Origin: Watersipora subatra
Lineage: Eukaryota > Bryozoa > Gymnolaemata > Cheilostomatida > Watersiporidae
Direction of reading: 5' to 3'
Length of the DNA stretch: 64,000 nucleotides
NCBI RefSeq assembly: GCF_963576615.1
Contig: NC_088708.1
Coordinates: 8,804,001-8,868,000 of the forward strand
Below, one piece after another: positions 30,488 to 42,000 of this stretch (positions are counted from its first letter, which is position 1; the number at the start of each line of letters is the position of its first letter). A program made the position numbers and the translations under genes. A model generated the notes under the pieces. The model did no database searches. It was not told the DNA's origin and saw only the letters and a program-made list of their open reading frames with translations.

Positions 30488-31083
30488 TTAGATTTTGGTC
30501 AGCCGTCTTCCGACGCTCTGCAAGTGTGGCCCATGACCACTCAGACATGAGGTCAGAAATCCTCTCATTTTTTTAAGCTTAAACACCCACCTAAAAGCTT
30601 TTCTGTTCACAGACTCGAGGGAGTCTATGTGCTTGGATAAATATGGAGACCAGACAGTGGATGAATATTCAAGAACTGAGCGGCAGATGCTTTTAAAAGA
30701 AAGGGTTTTTGTTTTGGGTGAGCAACTTCTGAGGGACCTCATGAGCATGTAGAGTGTGGATAAAGATTTGGTTATAGTCTTTTCTATGTGAAGGTTAAAG
30801 TTGAGTTTATTGTCTATAATGACTCCAAGGTGTTTAAAGTGATTGTCATAAGTTAGTTGTTGGCCTTTTATGAGATATTTGTGAGAAAAGGGGATCTCAC
30901 GACACCTAATAAAAGAAGTTGTCTCACATTTTGGGATGTTAAACTCCATCTGCCATTTATCAGCCCAGTCTATGAGCAAGTCAAGATCTGCTTGAAGATT
31001 TGCACAGTCACTGTCTGACTCAATCTGGGAATACAAGAGAGCATCATCAGCGAAAAGTCTGAGTCTAGACTTTTCGCTGATGA
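30488..31083 (-). pseudogene. 5'-truncated APE-type LINE, reverse transcriptase C-terminal half
   Basis: Begins at the catalytic box LFADDALLY and continues through LQADLDLLIDWADKW, FNIPKCE, HLGVIIDNKLNF, to LEYSSTVWSPY, the standard order for CR1/Jockey-type reverse transcriptase palm and thumb. About 190 residues are open. The 5' truncation coincides with a perfect 17-bp inverted repeat (31044-31060 and 31067-31083). Confidence 0.85.
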
Positions 31084-31096
31084 CGCTATTATACAC

Positions 31097-33950
31097 ATCG
31101 TGTATAATTTAAAGAAAGTGAGCGAGGGAGAGAGAATAAAACCGAAAGTAGATTATTTGCATATCGAGAAGCAGCCTATATGTATTGTCACTGAACAACT
31201 AAATGCGAAGTTGTTTACTCTTATCTCGGGTTGACAGAAATACTACTGCAGAAATATTATGTCGAGTTGTCAAAAATTATCGCTTAGCGTCACTGGAGCC
31301 GGTTTGTTTAATGCCTGCCGCGCTACATTTGGTAGCTATGAATCTTTGTTGAAACATATTCTCTGTATTACTATATTAAATATTTGCTATCAGTTTAATG
31401 CACGTTTTGCGTTTTGAAAACGTTCCTTGATAGTCTCTTTATATAACTGGCTTCGAGAAAGCGAGTGTCATTCGTAAAAAATGTAAATCACAGTAAACAA
31501 CATGAGGTTCGTTATTTTGGGGGAAAGCTAAGATTCTGTTGTATCGCCTTAACAACAAACAAAAATGTATTGAAGCAGGTCAATAATAATACCATTCACC
31601 ACTTAGCCTTACCTATTTTAATATTTTTCTATAATACGTTGTTTTCATAACTAGAAATTTGTTATCATAGAGATGCATAACTATTTTTACAGAGCTTGTA
31701 TTTGTCCACTTTTTGTTTAAACAATACTCATATTAATCCCCAAACTTGCTTTTCACAGTTTTTATGCTTTCAGCTCCAACATTATTATATTAGTTTTTAG
31801 ACTATTCATTAGTTATTTAATTAGACTTTAGTTTTTTTTTGTACACTGATTTTTAGTTAGTTGATTGCTGTGGTACCTTGTGGCCAACATTAGTAAAATA
31901 TGACTATTGATTACCTCAATAAAGATTGCTCATATATATAGGTCAGGAAAATGGCACTTTTTAGAAACTGGACTATGAAAAAGGTTCTACCTCAAACATT
32001 GTAAGATTGTAATAATCATTTCACCCAAAAAACTAAGTACGTGTACATATCTGCCAACTCTCACGCATTGGGCGTGAGACTCACGCAATCGCCCCAAAGA
32101 AAAAATGAAAATGCGTGAGATTTTTGCCCCAATTTCCACAATTTTTTATATACTATCATTGATACATCAATTGCCCCAAAACCAAATCTCACGCATTGAC
32201 CCACTCTTGGGTTGGCAGGTCTGTACGTGTATGTTAAAAATCTTGGTACTCCAGCTGACTACGGTATATCTGTTTAAAAGATCTACATACCTGACACTTT
32301 GTAGTCCAATATTTAGCGGTTATGTATATGAAGTGTTTTTTTTGTTTTAACTGTGAAGCATTCACTTGTTTTGCCTACGTTGGTTCAACCAGCCTACCAC
32401 AATCAAATTGTTCGCCTTCTTTGAAGATATAATTGAGCAAACCCCTTTTTTTCCTGGGCGGGATGATTAGATTATCTCTTATAAAATGAGCCATGAGAAG
32501 TGTTGGAATTTTCCAAATCAAGTCATGTAATACCCTGTAGGTTGTAACTCACTTATACTACACACATTGTAAAAGGTGGCGGTGAAAAAAAGAAGGGTAT
32601 ACTATATTTCAAAAATATCACATCATCTCATTCACTCTTGCAACTACTCTTAACAAGAACTAGACTTTGAATAGCATAAAAATGAAAAGTTTTACCACTC
32701 AAAACACTCACTTCTTCCAATGGTACGCAAATTTTAAAAGGTCCTAGCACCTTTCGCAACTAACATAGTACCCTTGCTGTAATTTCATATTTATAAAAAA
32801 AATCATTGAGCTGACTTACCAGCAATGACGCTCAAACAGTATATATTGTGTTCCTGCATTAATCTTTCAATCGATATTTGAGCAACTCAATATCTCGTTA
32901 TAGCCTACTTTATATCTAACCATCGTTCTGTATATATTCTCAAAGTAATCATAATTATAATCTATCTATATAATACAACTACCAAACTTTATCACTACTT
33001 ATCACAGTACACAGTTTAACTCTGATTTCAAGAGAGTGCAAAGAATTTTTGTTCAGTGCACAATGTCACTAGCAATGTTATCACAGCAAGTATTTTATCT
33101 CAGCCCATTTTTCAGCTCATTGCCGGCTTTTACTAGTTAACAGCTTGTCACAAATAGAGCGATAGTCATCATACTCTTTGAAGTTTACTTTACTCTTTGA
33201 TGAATCTGGTTTCTCATTCACAAATATTTTATATAAAGTATCTGCTGCTTTTCAAAGTAATGTCACATGTAAAGCATCAAGCGAAGAACGTTTGTAGTGT
33301 AATCGTAGCAATCAATTGATTGAATCCTATAGCACAGCTTTCATACACTTGCCTACACAATTACATATGATCACTTTCCTATTAGCATTTACTTCATACC
33401 AGTCGGCGTAAGCTAGCTACTGGTCAATATTTACAGTGGGAAAAAAAACTATTTTAATCACAAACAAATGAACTGCAGTATTGTAAGTTCATTTAACATC
33501 TAAATGGAAGCATCTCTTTTACGTAGCTTCAATAGTCATATGACTCGAGAAAAGGTATTAGCTTAATTTATGTTTACAGCTAATAACTTAATAAAGGGCG
33601 GGCAACACTACGACTGAATTCGGCTACAATGACCAAGGGTCGGTCATCTATTAAAACTGTTAAAATAAGTGAAGAAAAAATTACTCACTTTAAGCTGCAA
33701 TCCAGCAGCATGTAATAGCAATAATTATGCAAAATCGTTGTTTGGTAAGTTTGCAAACTTCATATTTCACAACTTATGTACACATTTAATTCATGTTTAC
33801 ATAGCTAATATGGGTGATTTAAAATACACCTAATTAACAAGCTAATATTAATTAAACTAACCTATTAATCATTCAACAACTAAAATAAATCTCAACTGGC
33901 ACTACATTATCTTGCTTTAGCTGCAAGAAACTAAGAATTGAAATGCATAC
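31097..33950. other. Mostly featureless AT-rich DNA
   Basis: No supported exons. One MITE-like element at 32051-32218 is listed separately. Confidence 0.4.
32051..32218. mobile_element. Short inverted-repeat element (168 bp)
   Basis: Ends CTGCCAAC and GTTGGCAG. Inside are several copies, in both orientations, of CTCACGCATT / AATGCGTGAG and of GCCCCAAA. Looks like a MITE; superfamily not assigned. Confidence 0.5.
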
Positions 33951-34094
33951 TAATAATACAGTCATACTTCGACATACGAGCATAATGTGTTCTGGACCAA
34001 GCTCATATGTCAATTTACTCTCAAAGCCCTATTGTCTATAAAAAAAATAACTGAATACGAATAAATCCGTTTCCATGCTATAAAAAACACTTGA

Positions 34095-35044
34095 AGGTTG
34101 ACTTGCAACAAAATTCACATTCCAGTTATTTGGTATCAAAAGATTTACCATGTCTTACTCTGCTGTGTTTTAGGTGCAAAATATGTGGAAATGTGATTAC
34201 AAGCTCTTAAAAGCTCAAAAACGAACAGTTAATCACAGCCATCATGAAAACGCCGTAGATTGGAATCCCTTTCCAAAACGGCTCAAATGGGACGTAGTTG
34301 AACACAATGGCTTCTGTTTACACCATCATGCAACCCTCATTCGTCAAAATATTTTCACAAATATGCTTCACGCATTCAATAAAATCATGTGTATTGTTCT
34401 TACGCTGTCTATTTCATCATCATTGTAATGCTGTCGCTTTGAGCATTGATATCTCAAAACCTATCGTATAAACTCGTTTGATTTTTTAACCTTAGCTCGA
34501 AGGAGTGCATATCATCCTCTGATGAACATGACGAGCTTGTTGGTCGCCTGTAATAGTTGAAAAATGCTGCAGAAATTGTTCGCGCCATTTGGCGAGGAGT
34601 ATAGGTCACATGATCATATTACGACTAGATGATTAGACCAGGCTGAAACGAAACTGTAAAGTAGAGAGCATCTATATTTAATGCGGGTTTTTCGGTAGAG
34701 CCCGAAGTGTTTCGGTAGTTCTACTAGGTTCTCACTAGGGTTCTACCGGGTTCGGGTAGAACCCTAGTGCTGCGAGACGTTTATATTAAGTCTTTTATTG
34801 GCCTGTAATTTCACTTGATAACATCACGCGTCAAAACAATAACCACGTTGAGTACATCGTCGAAATGAAGAGATTCCAAACTATGGCGCTTTTGTGATGG
34901 CTGTGATTACCTGTTCATTTTTTAGCTTTACAGAGCTTTTAATCACATTTCCACATAGTTTGCACCTACAACACAGCAGAGTAAGACATGGTGAACCTTT
35001 TGATACCAAACAACTATAATGTGAATTTTGTTGCGAGTAAGCCT
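34095..35044. mobile_element. TTAA-flanked MITE, copy 3 (950 bp, interior inverted)
   Basis: Same terminal inverted repeats as copies 1 and 2, with interior in the opposite orientation. Flanks are TTGA and ATAA, decayed TTAA. It lies just right of a stretch beginning CAGTCATACTTCGACATACG (33960), which resembles the end of a TA-type MITE and may be its host. Confidence 0.75.
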
Positions 35045-37990
35045 ATAAAAATATAATATTACAATGGGAAAACATGTTTTTAATTGTTGTAATTCACTAT
35101 GTACACTCACAAAGTAACAAGTATCTATTTAACATTTATGATCTGCTATAAAATGTAACATTACTATGTACAGTACTGTATGTAGTTCTCACCTTGGCGG
35201 CAGACATAGTGGCTAACATTGGTGTAAGAGAAACTTGACAGCAAAGCGCTTGATATGCTAGGCTTTTGTGACTCTGTATAACAACAGAAACTTTGAATTT
35301 AATTTAAATGAATTTAGCTAACTAAACACGCATGAAACTAAGTTTTAATCTTTTACTCAACTCTACTTTTGCATTGGTTTTTTTTTATGGTTTTTTTGTC
35401 ATTTTTAGCCTCGCTTTCGCAATAGCTTTTAGCCGGTCTTTGTAAACTTTTTTTCAAATTGATTTGACGGGAAAGACCAGGCGGTACTGTTTTCGAGAGT
35501 GACCTCTTCGCATACTTGGTCATTTAGTAGTCATCGAGAACTGGCTCACATGCTCGTATCTCAAAGGCTTCTTGTATCTCAAGGCAAAAACCTATTCACA
35601 AAACTTCATTCATGTTAAAAATTAAGTGATAATAAGAAATAAATTTAAATAGCTAAATCAATTTATCAGGTAAATCGGAACCATGCTCAAAGTTTTACTG
35701 AAGTACCTTTAAAAATTTATAAATCATGCTGCAGGTATTATATTTTATTACATTAAAATAAATGTTACTTAATTGACTTTTGTGTTTTCTTTCGGTGAAC
35801 CTCCTCCTAAAATTTGTTAAAGCTTGTTAAGATCTCATTTCAGTCTGACTTGAAGTGTGATCTTGAGAAAACAAGCCTCAGTATAACTATTGTTACAGTA
35901 TGCCGGTGGAATAAACATGCGTATGATGGTATTCACAACTGAATTTTTTAGGCTGGCTATGCTTTCAGAGTTTTTGCTAGAAACCTGCATGCATTTTTTA
36001 ATAGCATCACGTAACAACATACAAAGAATTGAAGTTTTTCTACTCTTGTCAACTTGTTACCGATACATAACAATTTCTGCTTTCAGAGTCATACGACCAT
36101 TATGACTGCTCTGCAATAGTTGGGAAGGCACTCCTTGTTATTTTGCATCTGTTGATGGTTAATTATTATCATGCATAGTACATGTCTGTATAGACTTGGT
36201 ACAAATTCCAAAATATTCATAATTGATAAGCATTTCAACTATTGGAGGCTTCATTTGCATCTATGGTTTTTGTGGACAACTTATGTATAAGATAGTCTTA
36301 ATATTACATTATTCCACGTTGATCTTAATTATGACATTGACAAACCAAGTTTTTAAGAATGCCTTAATGCCCTTTTTTCAAGCATGGCTAATACAAGAAT
36401 TGCTGCTGTTGAGCGTATAATAACTTGCATGAACAAAGTGTGTGGTTAAACCAACTGCACTTTTTAACCTTGACCTGACCAGTCATCGGCCTATCTTAGT
36501 CAACATTCTTTGCCCACCATCGCTTCAATTACATCATGAGTACATAAAAGCTGCGCGTCATGCATAATGAGGCTTACCACAGCATCCAAACTTGAAAAAA
36601 ATGTTACTGGCATTCTGAGTCGCATGATTTATAAAAGATTAATGCATCTCAGCACCAGCCATGTATTCACCGACTCACCACTAATTTGGTTAGAAGAATA
36701 ACTATTTAATTACTCCTGCTGCAAGCTTCTAGCTCCATTTGCAACATAATTCTGAACAACAAATTTATGCATTACTTGATATGTAAGATAATAGACATTA
36801 AATACATGAGCTTTTTATATGAAAACATCTATTAATTTATTAAATGAGTAAATTATCAAACAACCATATTTTGTATGGTGTTGTTGTTGGCTGCATCAGT
36901 CCATGCTACATATCATGATCATTGGCTTTTGGTACCTCAGCTTTTTTTGACAATAACCTTGTCTGTTTCTTGAATATGTGTCATATTCGTATGATGTGCT
37001 TACAACAGTTGTGATCATTGAATAACATATTTTCCAAAGCAACCAAAAGTGATGCAGTCATTAATTCCTACATGGTCGGGCTGTCTGTAATGATGCTCTG
37101 CTATGTATATAAGTGCAACAAGTAATACCTGTTGTTGAAACTGTTTTTCTAACAAACCTGAATATGACCTACAATTATTGCCATGCTGATAAACTAAGAT
37201 AGCAGTTTTCAACCATCATCTATATACATTACTTCATCAACCACAGATTTAAAAAAGTTACAAAATAGATAAAATTTACTATCAGTATATTATTCCAAAA
37301 AAGACATTGTTTTTTATTTGCTGTGAGACTCTAAGGAGAATAACCGTGAAGTTTAAATTCTTTGTTATTTCAACCAATTTTAAAATATGAAGGTTGCTGC
37401 CAACTTGCTGAATTGGTAGTTTATTATGATACTGATATTGGCAAAAATATTTCTCACTCAGTGCAAAATATGTGGTAAGGTTATTTAAGAAATGCCCAAG
37501 GAATAAAACAAGTCGTAGTGAGAATGTCTGTCAGTTCCTCGACAACCTTAGGCTAAAAATTAATGTTATAAGTAAGCAAAAATAACTTGAAGTTGTTGGG
37601 CAGTTTATGGAGCTTGTGAAATATTTGTTGCATATATATCTTACTTGTATAGTTATATGAAAGGTTAGTTAAATTCTTATTAATTAACATATTTTGGGAG
37701 AATGTTTTTAAGTAAACTTTGCTAATGAATGAAGATATTGTTTTGCGTTACACAGTCCAAATGACAAAAGTTTACTGGTTATTATTCAGACTAACAAGTT
37801 GAATTGAAGCTGAATGACTTCAGATTAATTGAATGAATTGAATCAAATACCCATATGCAAACGTAACATGGCGAATCCCGGCAGAAGTTCAGTGAGAGCA
37901 CCAAGGGCTGCATGATTAGAAAATGCACAGCTAAAAAGCAACTAATACAATTACATCTAAAAGAATACTAAAATTAGCAATTTGATTGTT
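35045..37990. other. No recognised feature upstream of HINT3
   Basis: AT-rich DNA. Sequence around 35530-35580 (GCTCGTATCTCAAAGG, CTTGTATCTCAAGG) may be the far part of the TA-type MITE begun at 33960. A non-coding first exon of HINT3 should lie here but cannot be placed. Confidence 0.35.
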
Positions 37991-38011
37991 GCAGGCGTTA
38001 TCTGAAGGGCC

Positions 38012-38434
38012 ATGAGTGATAACCAATGCACATTCTGTCGAATTGTTAGTAGAGATGAAAATACTGAAATTCTCTATGAGGATGACACAGTGATTGCATT
38101 TAAAGACATCAGGCCAGCTACAAAGCATCACTACTTGATTATTCCAAAGATACATATTGATAGTCCTAAAGAGCTGACAGCAGATCATATTGTTCTAGTC
38201 AAGCATCTACTAGAAGTTGGCGAGCAAGTCCTCCATCAGCAGGGCTGTGAAAGTTTGCACACAAGTAACAAATTTGGTTATCACTGGCCGCCCTTCAACG
38301 CCATCAAACACCTTCACTTACACGCTATAGGAAATGTTGAGCATATGGGCTTTCTTCAACGAGTCATTTTTAGAGTTGGCACGCCGTGGTTTGTCGCCCA
38401 TGAGTGGCTTGTGAATCGACTCGATAGTGAATAA
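38012..38434 (+). CDS. HINT3: HINT3-like histidine triad nucleotide-binding protein, 140 aa
   Basis: A HIT-family nucleotide hydrolase; HINT3 proteins split aminoacyl-adenylates and AMP-lysine-type conjugates. The N-terminal CTFCRIV is a zinc-type CXXC start. YEDDTVIAFKDI and HHYLIIPK are the two HIT strand motifs. The catalytic HLHLH is H100, H102, H104. The C-terminus FLQRVIFRVGTPWFV...EWLVNRL is typical of HINT3 rather than HINT1. The coding region is a single exon; a splice acceptor (TTGTTGCAG) at 37995 indicates a non-coding exon upstream. Stop TAA, then AATAAA at 38628-38633. Length fits the family. Frame intact. Confidence 0.93.
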   Translation: MSDNQCTFCRIVSRDENTEILYEDDTVIAFKDIRPATKHHYLIIPKIHIDSPKELTADHIVLVKHLLEVGEQVLHQQGCESLHTSNKFGYHWPPFNAIKHLHLHAIGNVEHMGFLQRVIFRVGTPWFVAHEWLVNRLDSE

Positions 38435-38627
38435 TAACCTGCATCACAACTCGGGCGTTAGATGTTTTCACGCTGTGTTAGCATACATGCAATGCTCTTG
38501 ACTTGTATGAAATTATATATTTATTTTTATATATTTTGTTTCACAAAGATTTGTTGCACGAGACTATGGTGTCAACTTTTTATATAATATTTAGTATTTT
38601 AGTTGTCTATCATTGTATTTAGGGATT

Positions 38628-38633
38628 AATAAA
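38628..38633 (+). terminator. Polyadenylation signal AATAAA of HINT3
   Basis: Canonical hexamer about 195 bp after the stop codon. Confidence 0.6.
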
Positions 38634-39023
38634 ATTGCTATTATGTTACAATCAAAACACCTGCCACACACCTTGTTTTTCAACGTGATGGTCTTCTCCC
38701 ACTAAGCCTGTTAGGGTGTTGAAGAAGAGACAGTTATCAGTTGCATTTTTTGTCAAGGCTTGGCATCAGTGTGCAGCATCATTACTGGGCAATAATATAA
38801 GTGTCTACACTACAATTAGACCTTTATCAATAAGAACTGAAGGACATTTAGCTGTGTAGGTTATACTATTGTCTGTAGGTACCAACTTACTGAGCTTTTT
38901 TAACATCCGTTATATAATCGTACCATGTCAGCATCAGTTTCCGTAAGAGTATTTTAACCTCCTTGCTATATGCTCCACAAAGCTCTTGCACCAATGAAAT
39001 ATTTGTAACTACAGGAAGTTGAC

Positions 39024-42000
39024 ATGGCTGCTGAATCAGCTGAAGTATTGAAAAAACACACTTTAGACAGTGATGAAGAAGACAATTTGGTTCCCGATGA
39101 GAAATTGGATGAAGATGACATCGAAGGTACGTTTGTGTGTTGATGCAGAGTATTGGTCTCATTGGATCTATTCTTCCAAAAGCCTTGCCTCTATAATAGG
39201 TATAGCAGTGCTTTTGTTGCCTGCTGCTGTCCTTCAATGATATTATCTAACTTTTTGCAGGTCAAGAGGAGGAGACCATAGCATTTGATGGTAGTATAAC
39301 AATTACGCCTTTCAACATGCGTGAGGAGATGGAAACCGGGCATTTTGATAAAACTGGAACCTACATATTTGATAAAGAGGTAAATATAAGCGGTGGCTTT
39401 ATGCGATGAGTCATTCTGACCAGTTAATCTATGTTACTAGTATTTCCCAGATAGCAACTGAGGCTAAATTTCTGTAAGATTTGCTTTCTCCTGCAAAATA
39501 GTTGCGAATTCTCTATTAAACAAGCTTCCAAAAGTGTGGTGATGCCCATCCAAGGAAGTTAACCATATATGCTGAAATTGAGGGAAGAGGGATGAACAAA
39601 ACTTCTAAAACTCACAATATTTATCTGAGTCACGACAACCAACCATTCTAATTAACCCTTTTAGATTGACTCCCCAATTATCCTGGAAGATGTTGTTGTC
39701 TCCTGTGCCGAATCCCGAATTATTCGGGAGGTACCTTTTTCAGCGATGTTTTGATAGGGTGTTTGCTATATCGTAATCTTGTTGTTGCAATATTTCAAAA
39801 GTACACATTACAAACTTTTAAATGAGTACTGGTTTGCTATAGGTTGGAGCTTGTAAAACAGACCAATAAGGCTTTCTCTGAAGTATGAAAATCCACCATA
39901 TCGGCAAAATTGGAAGATCGGTTTTTTCAGCAGTATCATTATAATTTCTAATATATTCCAACTCTTCAGCTTCATCACTTTACCACTAGCCCTAGACAGG
40001 TTTCAAGAGCAGATGCGATTATAAGATTAAAGTTAAGTACGTTAACTTTTACACAGCTAAGTTAACACAATTAAGTACTACACTTTGAATAAAGGCTGAG
40101 CAAGACAAGAAATAATAATAATAGTTTTTACTATCTGGTTGACTCTGATAGCTGTGATAGTAGTTTTTTGCGAATTGAGTAAACTTTAATGGAGTATATT
40201 ATTTTCAGCATTATTTTCCCTTGCTGCTAAAATTGAGCATATTGACAATAATAATTACTCAATAGCAGCTGAATACCATTAGAAATTGATCAATTATGTT
40301 TTACAAAATCACGATTATTTCAGCTTGTAGTGCATGCATCTTTATGTTTTTCATTGCTTTTCCTAACAGATGTGCCTACAACCTAAACATAGCTTGCCAA
40401 GTTGAGTTGATTTTTTATGCTTTTACATGTAGTAGCTAGTACTTTTTTTTAATCTTTTAGTGATTTGAAGCAATTTACTTGTTTTGCTCATAAAAAGTTT
40501 ATTTATTTGAACATCTATTTATTGTTTTAATAGAGAGATGTAGCTTGAGGTGTCTTCCTGAATAAAGAAAGATTTAAGATAAACTTAATAGAAAATGAGA
40601 TATGGCCAATTTAGTAACACCGAATCTATCACTTATGAGCAGCCAATTGAGTAATTGGACCTGGATACGCAGTAGAGTTATTTAATTGGGCCTGAAAGGG
40701 TTAAAGACATGTCTCTGCTAATCTTTAGACAAATATGACAGTTTACCCGCCTGAGTGAATTGTTACTAAATATGCTCATTGGACCATAAATATTTGATGC
40801 TGAAACATTTCTATTTCTAAGCAAGTGTTAAACGATCATAATTAAATAGCAAAAATCAGATTGTTTCGCGTTATGAAGAACAGCAATAACGATGGCAAAG
40901 GTATTGTTCCTGTTACGGTCGCTGTTTTCGTACATTTATCATTTTTATTACGGTCTTCCAAATAGCACTTCTATACTAGAAAGGTCAGTCGTTGCTTAAC
41001 ATTGTTACATGGTTTAATGTTTGCCTCGCTTTGCATGTCTGAGCAGGTTTGAAAGCTTTGAGTTAAAGACGATTATAGTGGCGTCCTGTCTTGCTAAAGA
41101 CCCTTGATTCGAATTGGTAAATTATTTATTACTTCTGTTATCTGTGACGTAGTCTATTTATCAAATTGCAGAGTGAAATAAAAGACAGCTGGATGGATGA
41201 CATAGATTGGGTTAAAGTTAAACAGGATGCAAAGGAGCCTCCTGGTGGTAATGAGTCATCCGATTCAGAGCCTGAGGCCATTGATGAACTCTCTGTGTGG
41301 AAAGGTAAAAAACTAGAATATTATTAAATTGTCTATTATTCCTTGCCGAAAGCTATTGTTCAAAAAGTTAGAGGTAAAAAAAGTATTTTCACAGGATTTC
41401 CAGTTCTTCACAGTAAATTAGTGATTCTGAACACAGATACATTATATTTACTGGTAACTACAGTATAACAGTGTAAAGGTTTACAGCTGTAAAAGTTTGT
41501 CCAGACATTGGGTGTTCTATTTGAGGATGTCTCTCTATAGCCATGGTAACCAACCCGTAAAACAAGCAATAAATAAATAGTCATATAACAAGGATTACAT
41601 GTTATTTGGAGGATTTGCATGGTAGTAATATAATCCTTAGAATACCCTCAATAGAAAATCTGGGACAAATGGCCAATTTATGTCAAACAAAGAATGTGTG
41701 CTAAAAGTTTTTTTTTTAAAATATTGTAGAAATTATGATGTGCAAAAGTGGTTGTCTAAAAGTCACAGTACAATACTTCTGGGCTTCTGGCAGTATTATT
41801 ACAAAGGGTAAACAACTCCACACCATTCACTTTCTATTCATAAACTTTTTTGGGTGTTACTGTCAATGGATAACTTTTAACAAACTGGTTAGCATCTTTT
41901 AAATGTTGTGACATGTAACTTGTCCTTTCATTTGACATTTTCATAAACATTGTCGTTTTTCTTAAATAAATGTGTTTTATCATTTTTTTGCATGTGTTGC

